Positions 40,592-52,456 of a stretch of DNA of 64,000 nt are shown piece after piece. The notes under the pieces are model-generated. The model was not told the DNA's origin. It saw only the letters and a list, made by a program, of their open reading frames with translations, and made no database searches. The stretch is from contig OU452233.1 in the NCBI GenBank assembly GCA_911728455.2, forward strand, positions 11,017,505 through 11,081,504, in the 5' to 3' direction. The translations under genes were made by a program, and so were the position numbers. This stretch comes from Marthasterias glacialis. Lineage: Eukaryota; Echinodermata; Asteroidea; Forcipulatida; Asteriidae. Position 1 is the stretch's first letter, and each line of letters starts with the position of its first letter.

Positions 40592-41777
40592 TTGAGCTGC
40601 GGTGTCGCTGTCGTACGTAGTCTGTTTATAGAACAGATCATATCCAAGGAGATGTTTGAGTTTCTCAACCCCCACAACCACCAGATCAAAACACCCAGCC
40701 TCTACCTATTACCGAAGATCCATAAAAACCCTCTGGGTGGGACACGGTTTGTCGGAAGATTTGTTCTTGCTTCCAATTGTCAAGCAACAGAGCACGTACA
40801 CCGAGACTCTTCACAGGTTGTCAAACAAATCAACAATTTGACATTGGACAAAGATTATCTCCTTATCACCTTGGATATTGTTTCGATGTACACAAACTGC
40901 CCACAAAAGGAAGCAATAAATTCAGTTTGTGATGCTTTGGAATGGGCACACTCAGGGCTATACGCTATACCCAAACCAACAAGAAAACACACACGTTGTC
41001 TCTTAGAACTTATCATGGGCGCAAACGTCTTTGAATTTAATAACAAGTTTTACAGACAAACAATAGGCGTGGCGATGGGTAGCGAATGCAGTCCTGTAAT
41101 TTGTGACATCACTCTGTTCAAATACGAAAAAGAAAAAATTCTCCCAACCAACCATGAAATAGTGTGCTACATGAGATATAGAGATGATGTACTAATCGTC
41201 TACAATAACCGAAACAGGGCGGAGGATTTTATTAGGGCGCTAAACAACTTACATCCAACACTGAAATTCACCTCGGAGATCTCTGAACAACAAATCACCT
41301 TCTTAGACCTCGTGATTTACAGAGGAGAACGATTTCAAAAAGAAGGGAAACTGGACACTCGATAGCAACAAAAAAAACCCGGATACTTTCCAATACCTTG
41401 CTTGAGATTCAGCACACCCTAGATCTGTATTTGGCGGCGTCATTAAGAGTGAAATGACTAGATATAAACGTATATGCACACACTCAAAAGATGTTGAGGA
41501 AAAGGTCAATTTCTTCAAGACTAAACTGTTAGAACGTGGATATAACACGGAAGAATTGACCCCCTTCACAAAAGCAAACGAAGACCAGAGGAATTCAATG
41601 TTGGCTGCATCACCTAATAACAAACAAGAGACAAAACCTCCAATTGTATTCACTTTGCCATACTTTCCACAGGTCCATCATTCCACTCTAAAACGTGCTC
41701 TCTCTAAACACTGGCACCTTTTAGAAGAAAACGACCATCTCAATAGTCTCTTCCCAGCCCCACTACTGCTGGACTAG
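40592..41777 (+). pseudogene. Penelope-like element reverse transcriptase, degenerate
   Basis: RT of Penelope-like type, recognised by YLLPKIHKNPLGGTRFVGRF, LITLDIVSMYTNCPQKEAIN, NNKFYRQTIGVAMGSECSPV, CYMRYRDDVLIVY (catalytic DD) and QQITFLDLVIYRGE. A stop at about 41365 and a frame change separate the last part, which resumes with MTRYKRICTHSKDVEEKVNF and ends FPAPLLLD at 41777. The 5' end of the ORF is missing. A C-terminal GIY-YIG endonuclease, present in many family members, is not visible after 41777. Not active. Confidence 0.85.
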
Positions 41778-42479
41778 AAACGGCAAAAAAAAAAACATAA
41801 TGGACTCAATAATATGAGCTAGATTGCAAGACCCCACCGAAAATAACTCGCTCCAAAAGCTTGATGAAGAAAACTGTTATTATTTAAATATTTAATTAAC
41901 TATTATTATTAATTATTGGAAGAACAACAGTACTTGGCCGAATAAAAAACAGAGAGAAACAAGGCTCAAGTGAAGTTGATGAGTTAACATAGGCAATGGC
42001 CCACCAAAACTTTTTTTTAAAAGAACACTTTGCTCGACCTTTACTACGACCTTTGAGCCTTTTACACTCACATGAACTATAACGGGATCACACTGGTTTG
42101 CACCAAGATAAAAAAAAAAAACAGAAAGAAAAAAGAACAAAATGATGACTGACGAAGTGCATCTATAAAAGCACAGAAAATATGCTCTGACACCCCTCCC
42201 TAAAAGACTATACACAGATGGGTTCAGCATATTATCACCGGTAAATTTTGAAATTGGACAACCCTCTCTTTTCCTTAGCCTTTGTACTTAAAAAAAAAAT
42301 AGGTAAGACCATAGCCTATGGAAATTCCACTTCCCACACAGAGGTCTTCGTATATCCTATAAAAACAACTAGAAGTCGTCCAGGAATGGTTAATTACCAT
42401 AATGCCCTCGTAAGTCATCAGTTACATAAGCAATTGCTCCTGTTTTGACCTTTGATCTCATGTTTGGAGGTAAAGATTT
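41778..42479. other. Non-coding spacer
   Basis: A+T-rich, with poly-A runs near 41787 and 42107; no gene. An end of the Penelope-like element should lie here but I could not define it. Confidence 0.5.
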
Positions 42480-43110
42480 GGTCATAAGGGATCTTGACTT
42501 AATTTTTGCCTCCTTCTAGATACATTCAGATCATTTTGACAGATCAACCCCGTTCAATATTTATAGTTGCCGAGATACATTATTTTTTACTTTTGAAAAG
42601 GTCGATGACCTTTGACCCCAAGAAATGCAACTTCCCCATCCCCTATTCTACCACACCTTTTTTGCATTATCGTGATGGCCATGCCGAGCAAAATCAATTG
42701 AGATCCGCATCTTTAAAAATACTTCGCAGATAAAGTTAAGTTTAGGGTTATTAATAAGCATTTTCGGGATAAACCACTTCTTTTGACCTTTGACCTCATT
42801 TTAGGGTCAAGATTTAATTCTTAGGGTTTTATTTTATTTTTATATTATTTTTATATTATTTATTTGCTTCTTCTGTTATAATTCTGAGTATTTTGACACC
42901 AAGATAAACTATGTGCGACATTTAGTTGCCAAAATACATTTTTTTACATATTTTTGTAAAGGTCAATGACCTTTGACCCCCAAAATGCAACTTCCCCATC
43001 CCCTATGTCACCTTACTTTTTTTTGGCATATCTTGACACCCATACCAACCAAAATCAGTTGAAATCAGCTTCTTTAAAAAATTTTCGCAGATGAACTTTA
43101 GTTTGGGGTT
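42480..43110. repeat. About 310-base repeat family, inverted copies
   Basis: Reverse-orientation units with AAAGGTCAATGACCTTTGAC, CAACTTCCCCATCCCCTA and ACACCAAGATAAACTATGTG, matching the complement of 37240-37330. Two units with about 60-70% similarity by eye. Confidence 0.7.
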
Positions 43111-43991
43111 AGAAAATTAAGCGCAGTTTCAATATATTTATGGTATGGGTTGCTAAACGTTTTCGATGGGACCAAAGGAAAAAGGAAGCAGTGAAGCATT
43201 CAAGAAATGATAGTCAAACTGCAGCGTTGTGTAACGCTGACTTACCCAATGTTATGTAACCTGCAAGATTTGACAAAAGAAATGGTACAAAGTTCTTGAT
43301 AAGAAATGGAACTCCCGAGCGGGGTAAACGCCATTTGAACAACCACTTGCACAACGTGAAGACTGTTCAGCAACTTTCTTATCCGCCACCATCGTCACCT
43401 TCCACTTAAGACAGGAAACTGCTCAAAGGGCTGGAGTTTTTTGCTTTTATTTAAAGATTAAAAGAAAAATTCACGAACAACAAGTTTACCTTAGTAATTT
43501 AAGATAAATTGGAAATAAACAGACTATAAATTTCACCTACTTCGCCAAAGTGTATTCATAAAAAAATTCATACTCCAAAGCGAAAGAACAAACAAACAAA
43601 AAATCATTTACATTATAGAAACACTTTATTGCTGATGCACTAAGCAACAAGCTTGGTTGTCAGATTTTCATGAAGCCGGTGTGGGAATTTCCCTGCATTT
43701 TCCCCTCAGAGGGTTTTTCGCGGGTCTTTCGCCCATCCCGTACTCATCGAATAATGGGTAGGCCTACCAGGGTAGTGCAACGTAACAATAGCACACAATA
43801 CAAGTCCCCCCCCAAATAAAAATAGAAATGCTTCGAGGACACACCCAAGATACGGTTCTCCTCTCAAAAACAGCTCGATGGATGCCCACAAAGAGCACAG
43901 GTTTTGTTTAATGAAAATACGAGTAATGTATAGAAGACAATTTAAAAAAGTAAGATTTAATTAAATGTGAAACTATGTATCTAAGTATTAA
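43111..43991. other. Intergenic, no gene supported
   Basis: No motif-bearing ORF. Short frames only. It ends at the TTAA site of the transposon. Confidence 0.5.
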
Positions 43992-45492
43992 AGGGGCATA
44001 CCGGCTTCGTTGGGCTATTTGGGCTACAAAATAGGCTAACATATGACTCAAAAGGTCTTCCAGGAATGGAGAAGAATGGTTCCTAAAAGAAACCATCAAA
44101 TTTTGCCGTTTTCGAGCATTTTTCAAAAAACGATTTATCCAAACCAAAAAGGTGGTTCGGATAAATCACGTGATCTTCAGAGTTAGTTTTACTTCCAGCC
44201 GTATAAAAGTAAATTACTGAACCAAATTTAAATCTTTGTTTTTACAATTATTTATGAATATTTGACAAAAAAGACTGTGTATTCAGATTATTGATACAAT
44301 TTGTAAATAATGATGAAAAATCGAACGTAATATTCGCATTCAGAGAGTCCGTGCAACCGAAGCGTGTCTTACGGCGCACCAGCGTGGCAGCTAGCGGAAC
44401 GTAAACCTTGGGGCATATCCCCTACAGCCGGTGCCTTGTCTCGTGGGGCCAGAGAGACAAACCCCGGGGTATGAACTCCCCAGCTTGCCGGTCTAGCCGT
44501 AAGCTTAGGAGCTTGCCGGAGGGGTAGGGTGCCAGACCAACAATTACGTTTTTTTACGACTGTTTTAGTCTGTACCCCTAGCTATTATCCCCTAACTATT
44601 GTAACGTGTTGCCTGCGTTACACACACGCGGGACGACGACGGGGAATGTTTATCCATGGAGGTAGAAATTAGACTAATTTCTACCTCCATGGTTTATCCC
44701 ATACAGCTGATCTATCTACTTCTATGATAACTGCATAATGTCCACCACCCCCCAATCGCCGCAACAACAAAAAAACGGTAGAGGTGGCTGCGGTCGGCCA
44801 GTGAAGTCAATCCGTTTGCAGCGAAGGCGGGAGGCTCACTTGGCACATGCTGGCTTTCCCTTTGGATTTATCGTTTTTTTTTTTTTACTTTTTACTTTTC
44901 GTTGGACAGCCTTCTGGTTTTTCCTTGCGATGTTTTTTTTTGTACCGATCCTTGGATGTCGAAGAAACGTTCTCCATTGCAAGTAAGTTCGTCCAGTTCG
45001 TCGTACACAGAATACAAACTGTCCGTTTATGTCTGTTTTTTATTTACACGTGAATTTGAAAATTGTACAAGAGCCAGAATCACAGACATTTGAGGGGGGG
45101 GGGGGGGGCTGGAACAGCATAATAGGGCATGCTATGTCTTAATAATCAGACGTATACAGCACCACGACGACGATTATGTATTTTTTATTTACACGTGAAT
45201 TTGTGCTGGATGGATATGAAGTCTGGATCCCCATGCATCGCTATTGTAATAATTCATACTTAAACAGAGCACCAGTCTACTTACAACATTGCGCAACATT
45301 ATCACGTAAACTTGACAGTTGCAACGGCTGGAAAAGCGTATAAGCTAAACTTTGACCGTGTTTTGTTTTTTACACATTTTTCGTTAATTACGTAATATTT
45401 TGATAATTTTTTTTACAACAACAACCATTTAAATTTTATTGGCTGTTATTCCACATCACTAAATTAGGTAAACAGTAAGCCGGTGTGTGCCT
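43992..45492. mobile_element. TTAA-flanked non-autonomous DNA transposon, copy 2
   Basis: Same internal order as 19372-20910 with inverted ends AGGGGCATACCGGCTT / AAGCCGGTGTGTGCCT and TTAA at 43988-43991 and 45493-45496. It carries the same 39-base palindrome (44654-44692) and captured RT 3' end (45067-45175), plus a G run at about 45094-45107. About 1501 bp against 1539 bp in copy 1. Confidence 0.87.
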
Positions 45493-45496
45493 TTAA

Positions 45497-46529
45497 ATCT
45501 GAAAACTTAGGTTATAAAGAGTAAGGTTGAAAAAGATAGTAAGGAGTGGTTAAAGATTGTCGCTATAATAAGAAAGAAACGGCAACGCATTTACGGAACA
45601 TTATATTTGGAATTGTTGCCCAAACCTGTATTCAAGAAGTGTTTCATGAGCAAACTATTGGTACATTTACATTCAATTATGCAGACTATTTAATTCAATT
45701 CAATTCGATTCACATTTATTTCCATACTGTCAAAAACATAACATTAATTACATACAATAGCAAACAGTGTAGTTTAAATAAATAAAGGTTTATACAGTCA
45801 AAGAAAGGGAACAGTATGGAGGCCGATTTGATAAGCCGAGACTTGTAGAAATCAGCCTATGAACAGACAGAAACAAGACAAACGGACAGACAGAAGACAT
45901 ACATTATGAACAACACAACTGAAATACTAAAAACAACAAAAACGCTTAAATAACAAAAATGAAATGTGGAATTTAGAAAAGATAAGCTTATAAGCAATGT
46001 ATTATCTGTGAAAGTAAACAATGGAAAATTATAATTGTATATTAATAGGTCATTGTTTGAAGAGAAAAGATACAGGAGTAAAAGAAAGGACTCCTAAACC
46101 CAAAAGGCAGTTTCTGACAGGGATTTTATTTTTAGTACAAGACTAAAACCATAAATACCCTTTTAAAGAAAAAATACCTTATAAATCATCCGAATTTGTG
46201 ATTTGTTTTTCGCCGATATTTTGTATTCAAGTACATGGGCCATTGCTTATCTGTTCAATTTTTGCGTGGCACCTATATCTTACACATAAATAAATAGTTA
46301 TGCATGTTTTCAAGAATCAGACTATGAGCTCTGGAAATTGACAGCACCGTAATTGGAAATACTATGGTTGGTGTTCGGCTTTATATGCTTTGAATTATGT
46401 AGGTTTCATATTCATACGAACTATCATAGCACACGGTGCAATTTTCTGACAATCTTGGAGCAATAAAAGTTGCTAGCAACCTGGTTGCTAACAGATTGCT
46501 GTGTATAACACGTTGTGCAATTCGGAAGC
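45497..46529. other. Intergenic; retroelement-tail-like sequence
   Basis: At 45688-45790 TTCAATTCAATTCGATTCAC followed by ATTTATTTCCATACTG resembles the inverted microsatellite tail of a non-LTR element. 46195-46330 matches 55000-55110 (TTGCGTGGCA, CAAGAATCAGACTATGAGCT). No gene. Confidence 0.5.
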
Positions 46530-46745
46530 AACATACTGACAGCACGGCTCGGTCCTTTATCACACGGCCACGACCCTGCCGGTTTTAAACGGCCGTTGAA
46601 GACCTCGGTCACCACTCTTTTATTCCCCTAACTAAGCTTGTTTAGGGGCCATTTATCCGCAAGTTCACAGAGCCGGTCTTTATATCACATTTTTAAACAC
46701 CCCACGTGACCAGTCGGATTCACTTAGACACCTTGTTTACTCAGC
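46530..46745. repeat. Arm of a palindromic repeat
   Basis: 46545-46625 (CCTGCCGGTTTTAAACGGCC, GAAGACCTCGGTCACCACTC) is the inverse of 55192-55250. At 55192-55325 both arms are present around a short centre, giving a MITE-like structure of about 130 bp; here only one arm is clear. Confidence 0.65.
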
Positions 46746-46747
46746 GT

Positions 46748-46801
46748 AAACGGTGAAATTGCTATAAAAACATATATGTTTTTATAGCAATTTCACCGTT
46801 T
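46748..46801. repeat. Perfect 54-base palindrome
   Basis: AAACGGTGAAATTGCTATAA then AAACATA, followed by its exact reverse complement with no spacer. Two 27-base arms. It lies in an otherwise ordinary A+T-rich stretch. Confidence 0.93.
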
Positions 46802-47554
46802 CTTATCAATGTTGGTGTTCCATTCAAAGGTGGATTAATATGCTTTCGAGCAACAGTGACTATCCACTTTTATTAATCCTGGCCACCTTAGAATGGATTG
46901 TCTTGTGTTCTGTATCAAAAATGTTTCTGTCTCACTGTCTTTCTTGAATTGTTTTTGTCATTTTTAATCCTCTTTACTTATTCTGTTTACATTGTTTATC
47001 TTTCATAAGACTTATTTTAGAAATGCTTGTTTGTTCCATCCTAATGTTTTGATTGTTTAAATATTGGCCGAATAAATAATGTACACACGCAATACACAAT
47101 TGTGTGTGTTTTGTACACACACAATACACAATTGTGTTTTGTACACACACAATAGCAGTAACAATAGACAACCAATGGTGTGTACAAAACACATGGGTAA
47201 ATATTAATCTTCAAAAATCAATTCATTCCAAGGAGGGTAAGATCTCAAACTTCGTGGTAGTCTCTACTAGGTTATGACTACAAAATTATGAAGTCTTATT
47301 CCTGAACTCCCTTCCTAACTGGAGTTATGCTCTCCCCCACCCAATGTGTACAAAACAAAGGGGAACATTTTAAATTTGAAAATCCGGATGTTTCCTACCC
47401 TAATATTAATTAGTATGCCCTAAGAAAGCTTTGTGCCCAAAATGGTGCTTTTGTCCGCCGTGTCCAGGTAATCTTGAAATTTAACACTAAGCCACCTGAC
47501 TAAAGCCATATTGAGATTTGAAGTGTTTAATATTTTTCTTAATAAATCACTTTG
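46802..47554. other. Intergenic with CACACAATACACAATTGTGT repeats
   Basis: 47085-47195 holds three short palindromic modules around TGTGTACAAAACACA and ACACAATTGTGT. No gene otherwise. Confidence 0.55.
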
Positions 47555-47950
47555 TTTACTTGTTCATTATCAGTGTAGTCTTGTTTGGTTTCTTTGTTGC
47601 ATCTGAGAAAATTCAGTCTTTTTGAATTCTCGGATAGTTTGGAGACATTCGGTTCGTAACAATTAGTAACAATAGTAAGCAGAAGTAAATGACTTTCTGG
47701 AACACTACATCATTTTTGCAAATGTTTTATGTGGCGGGTCAAAGTGACCCGAATGAAGCTCCGTACGGGCCGAACCGATTTCTGGCCAAGCATGACCCGT
47801 TTGGGGTTAACATGACCCGGAATCTAGTTAAAAACATGTTACTGACTCGGATTTTTTGGTAACATTGTCCAGGAATTCGAGTTACGCTTTACGTATCCCT
47901 GCTTCGGTTAATTCTGATCCGGTATTTATAGAGTGTACATCTCAAAAATA
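47555..47950. repeat. Interspersed repeat also at 58640-58760 plus 61325-61545
   Basis: Shared blocks: GAGAAAATTCAGT, CGGATAGTTTGGAGA, then AAGCTCCGTA, CATGACCCGTTTGGGGTTAA and GACTCGGATTTTTTG. In the second location the two halves are separated by about 2.6 kb of other sequence. Confidence 0.7.
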
Positions 47951-48567
47951 TTCGCTGTGGTGTAATGTATGTATTGACCAATCCGGGCGCGCAAGTAATG
48001 GTTGCCGCGCGCCATTGCTGCGGTTGTGTCAGTGCATAGTTTTGTGCACAAAGACACGAGAAAATCATGCTCCTTTTCACTTTTCATGGGAATTAAATAT
48101 CTTCCTCGACGGTTTACACAATTTCCTTGACAGGAAAGCATGATATACCAATGCATATCACTGGTCACTCACAGGCCCTCGGGTTGCATAGACATGCACT
48201 ATTTCCCTCATTGCCAGTCCATATGTGTATACTATTGGTATTTTGTGCGTCGCGCATGACAAAGCAATAAAAATAAATTGACAAAACATTTTAAAGAATC
48301 AAAACACTCCTTTTAATGTAGCAGGAACGTGCTTCTGAGGGGCGGTTTGATAGAACCTTTCAGCTAACTTTTGTACCGAAAAATAAAGGTACTTACGGAA
48401 TGTAACTCAGTGTTGTACAGAGAGAAGAGCACCGAGTTGTCAATTCCTTGATGAACCTTTCAGAATGAACGTCTACAAAACGAACTAGGGAAAGAATCAC
48501 ATTGAATAATAAGGCAGAGTTTCCTTGTTAACTTCGAAAACACTCTTCGCACGAAATACATTTGTTC
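47951..48567. other. Intergenic, no gene supported
   Basis: Short frames on both strands lack motifs. It ends at the left edge of segmental duplication copy 2. Confidence 0.5.
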
Positions 48568-48626
48568 ATGTGGGGAACTCGGGAGTACAAATTCTGGTAG
48601 TGGGGACTGCGTTCGCGCTATCCCTT
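48568..48626 (+). pseudogene. U1: U1 snRNA 3' fragment, copy 6
   Basis: 59 nt covering the end of stem-loop III, the Sm region and stem-loop IV. The duplication boundary falls inside the gene, so the 5' two-thirds and the promoter are absent. The Sm region reads AAATTCTGGTAG, altered as in copy 4. Confidence 0.88.
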
Positions 48627-49655
48627 GCAGCAAAGCCAAAGATAGATTTAGAGTACTATGAATAAATTTAACATTGAAAGGTTGGCCTTTAAAGAAAATT
48701 GTTTTATTCCCAGTTAAAATTATGCGAATTTAGTAGTACAATACTAAATGTTAAAGTTTTTTTTTTTTAATAATTTTTTTTTATGATAAAAAAAGATACG
48801 TTAATGGTAGGCCTACGGTTAAACAATTATTTCACCCTCAGAATGATCCGTGAGACCGTGACACCTGACAAACTCGCAATTTTTAACCACTTTCTGGGTT
48901 AGCCTGAGTCAGAAATTCCCGGGACCCGGAATTCGGGTCATTTCTGACCCGGGAGTTTCCAGAATAAGTAATCGATAACAATGAACATGCAACCTATACT
49001 TAAGACCGAGTAATGGTTTATGAATATTTGCAACGCTCCAATATAGATAGATTAATTCAAACCCAAGAATCACCATTTCACATTAAACTTTTAAATACTT
49101 TAATACAAAATCAAAATTCAAACTAATCTTCTTTACTGGTGTAATATCTAGATGTTATAGATAACCTTTTGCCATGATGTAAATCATTTGTTATTATTAT
49201 TTCATTGTTGTAACCCTCCCCAGGGTATGGGGTATGTTCCTTATTTGGAATAAAAACAAACAAATAACAAGTAACAATTTCTAGTTGAAACCAATTAGTG
49301 ACAGACATTACCAGAACCATCTGCGTATACACGATGTAGAAATTGCAACTAAAAACTCTAGCCATTATGTTATAGTGAGAACTTAAAAAAAAACAAGGAA
49401 ATCCGGTTTTGAAATAAAAACAGGAAATAAATTTAATGAAGGATCCGGGATCAACTTTAGCTGTTTGTTCGAATTGTTTTAATACATTGTTGTTTGAAGC
49501 TAATATGGAGGTTAAATACATAATTATTTGTATATATATATTTTAACCATCAATCTGGATCGATAGATTAAAACGCTAAATGGACCACAATAGTGTCAAG
49601 GCTCCTTATTAAAATTCAACCTTTTTTTAAATTTTTACCCAAAATTAACAAAAGT
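48627..49655. other. Non-coding flank 3' of LRR-Ig copy 2
   Basis: Matches 33305-34190 with an insertion near 49150-49275. Includes GACCCGGGAGTTTCCAGAAT, also in copy 1. No gene. Confidence 0.6.
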
Positions 49656-49661
49656 TTTATT
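49656..49661 (-). promoter_or_regulatory. Possible polyadenylation signal beyond the repeat
   Basis: AATAAA on the minus strand. Between the LRR-Ig copy 2 stop (52457) and this site I see no other AATAAA or ATTAAA. If used, the whole pentanucleotide array lies in the 3' UTR. Copy 1 has TGTATTTG at this place and lacks the signal. Confidence 0.4.
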
Positions 49662-49675
49662 TGTTAGTTCAACTA

Positions 49676-52190
49676 AACGAAACAAAACAAAACAAAACAA
49701 AACAAAACAAAACAAAACAAAACAAAACAAAACAAAACAAAACAAAACAAAACAAAACAAAACAAAACAAAACAAAACAAAACAAAACAAAACAAAACAA
49801 AACAAAACAAAACAAAACAAAACAAAACAAAACAAAACAAAACAAAACAAAACAAAACAAAACAAAACAAAACAAAACAAAACAAAACAAAACAAAAACA
49901 AAACAAAACAAAACAAAACAAAACAAAACAAAACAAAACAAAACAAAACAAAACAAAACAAAACAAAACAAAACAAAACAAAACAAAACAAAACAAAACA
50001 AAACAAAACAAAACAAAACAAAACAAAACAAAAAACAAAACAAAACAAAACAAAACAAACAGAACAGAACAGAACAGAACAGAACAGAACAGAACAGAAC
50101 AGAACAGAACAGAACAGAACAGAACAGAACAGAACAGAACAGAACAGAACAGAACAGAACAGAACAGAACAGAACAGAACAGAACAGAACAGAACAGAAC
50201 AGAACAGAACAGAACAGAACAGAACAGAACAGAACAGAACAGAACAGAACAGAACAGAACAGAACAGAACAGAACAGAACAGAACAGAACAGAACAGAAC
50301 AGAACAGAACAGAACAGAACAGAACAGAACAGAACAGAACAGAACAGAACAGAACAGAACAGAACAGAACAGAACAGAACAGAACAGAACAGAACAGAAC
50401 AGAACAGAACAGAACAGAACAGAACAGAACAGAACAGAACAGAACAGAACAGAACAGAACAGAACAGAACAGAACAGAACAGAACAGAACAGAACAGAAC
50501 AGAACAGAACAGAACAGAACAGAACAGAACAGAACAGAACAGAACAGAACAGAACAGAACAGAACAGAACAGAACAGAACAGAACAGAACAGAACAGAAC
50601 AGAACAGAACAGAACAGAACAGAACAGAACAGAACAGAACAGAACAGAACAGAACAGAACAGAACAGAACAGAACAGAACAGAACAGAACAGAACAGAAC
50701 AGAACAGAACAGAACAGAACAGAACAGAACAGAACAGAACAGAACAGAACAGAACAGAACAGAACAGAACAGAACAGAACAGAACAGAACAGAACAGAAC
50801 AGAACAGAACAGAACAGAACAGAACAGAACAGAACAGAACAGAACAGAACAGAACAGAACAGAACAGAACAGAACAGAACAGAACAGAACAGAACAGAAC
50901 AGAACAGAACAGAACAGAACAGAACAGAACAGAACAGAACAGAACAGAACAGAACAGAACAGAACAGAACAGAACAGAACAGAACAGAACAGAACAGAAC
51001 AGAACAGAACAGAACAGAACAGAACAGAACAGAACAGAACAGAACAGAACAGAACAGAACAGAACAGAACAGAACAGAACAGAACAGAACAGAACAGAAC
51101 AGAACAGAACAGAACAGAACAGAACAGAACAGAACAGAACAGAACAGAACAGAACAGAACAGAACAGAACAGAACAGAACAGAACAGAACAGAACAGAAC
51201 AGAACAGAACAGAACAGAACAGAACAGAACAGAACAGAACAGAACAGAACAGAACAGAACAGAACAGAACAGAACAGAACAGAACAGAACAGAACAGAAC
51301 AGAACAGAACAGAACAGAACAGAACAGAACAGAACAGAACAGAACAGAACAGAACAGAACAGAACAGAACAGAACAGAACAGAACAGAACAGAACAGAAC
51401 AGAACAGAACAGAACAGAACAGAACAGAACAGAACAGAACAGAACAGAACAGAACAGAACAGAACAGAACAGAACAGAACAGAACAGAACAGAACAGAAC
51501 AGAACAGAACAGAACAGAACAGAACAGAACAGAACAGAACAGAACAGAACAGAACAGAACAGAACAGAACAGAACAGAACAGAACAGAACAGAACAGAAC
51601 AGAACAGAACAGAACAGAACAGAACAGAACAGAACAGAACAGAACAGAACAGAACAGAACAGAACAGAACAGAACAGAACAGAACAGAACAGAACAGAAC
51701 AGAACAGAACAGAACAGAACAGAACAGAACAGAACAGAACAGAACAGAACAGAACAGAACAGAACAGAACAGAACAGAACAGAACAGAACAGAACAGAAC
51801 AGAACAGAACAGAACAGAACAGAACAGAACAGAACAGAACAGAACAGAACAGAACAGAACAGAACAGAACAGAACAGAACAGAACAGAACAGAACAGAAC
51901 AGAACAGAACAGAACAGAACAGAACAGAACAGAACAGAACAGAACAGAACAGAACAGAACAGAACAGAACAGAACAGAACAGAACAGAACAGAACAGAAC
52001 AGAACAGAACAGAACAGAACAGAACAGAACAGAACAGAACAGAACAGAACAGAACAGAACAGAACAGAACAGAACAGAACAGAACAGAACAGAACAGAAC
52101 AGAACAGAACAGAACAGAACAGAACAGAACAGAACAGAACAGAACAGAACAGAACAGAACAGAACAGAACAGAACAGAACAGAACAAAAC
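49676..52190. repeat. Giant composite pentanucleotide array (AAAAC)n-(AGAAC)n
   Basis: About 75 AAAAC units (49679-50056, with two single-base length irregularities near 49891 and 50031) change abruptly to AGAAC units. The AGAAC block continues for about 2128 bases (50058-52185, about 425 units) without a visible interruption and ends with a single AAAAC before CTGGTATCAG. Because 5 is not a multiple of 3 and the units contain no stop in any frame, both strands are open throughout; none of these frames is a gene. Confidence 0.98.
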
Positions 52191-52456
52191 TGGTATCAGT
52201 TCAAAATCTCAACTACAAGAATGTTTATACCGTTGTCAAAAATAATAATTTTAAGCAAATAATACGGTGTCTGGACAACGTTGAGCAGCAACTGCAGCAA
52301 GAAGTGGAATAGCGATTGAAGGGAAGAAGTATAAAAGTTCTCATAATTTTAACTCCTACAAGGACGAGAAAACACGTCATAAATTGTGTCATTGTTGAAC
52401 GAAAGAAATGTGGACAACTTTCATGGACTTGAGTATCTGCAGCTTCGACAAGATCA

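Noticed and set aside
49635..52312. Long open frames on both strands through the pentanucleotide array (about 850 and 883 codons).
   Set aside because: They translate only the repeat (KTKQN/RTEQN on plus, FCFVL/FCSVL on minus). A 5-base unit without stops is open in every frame, so length is not evidence for a gene.
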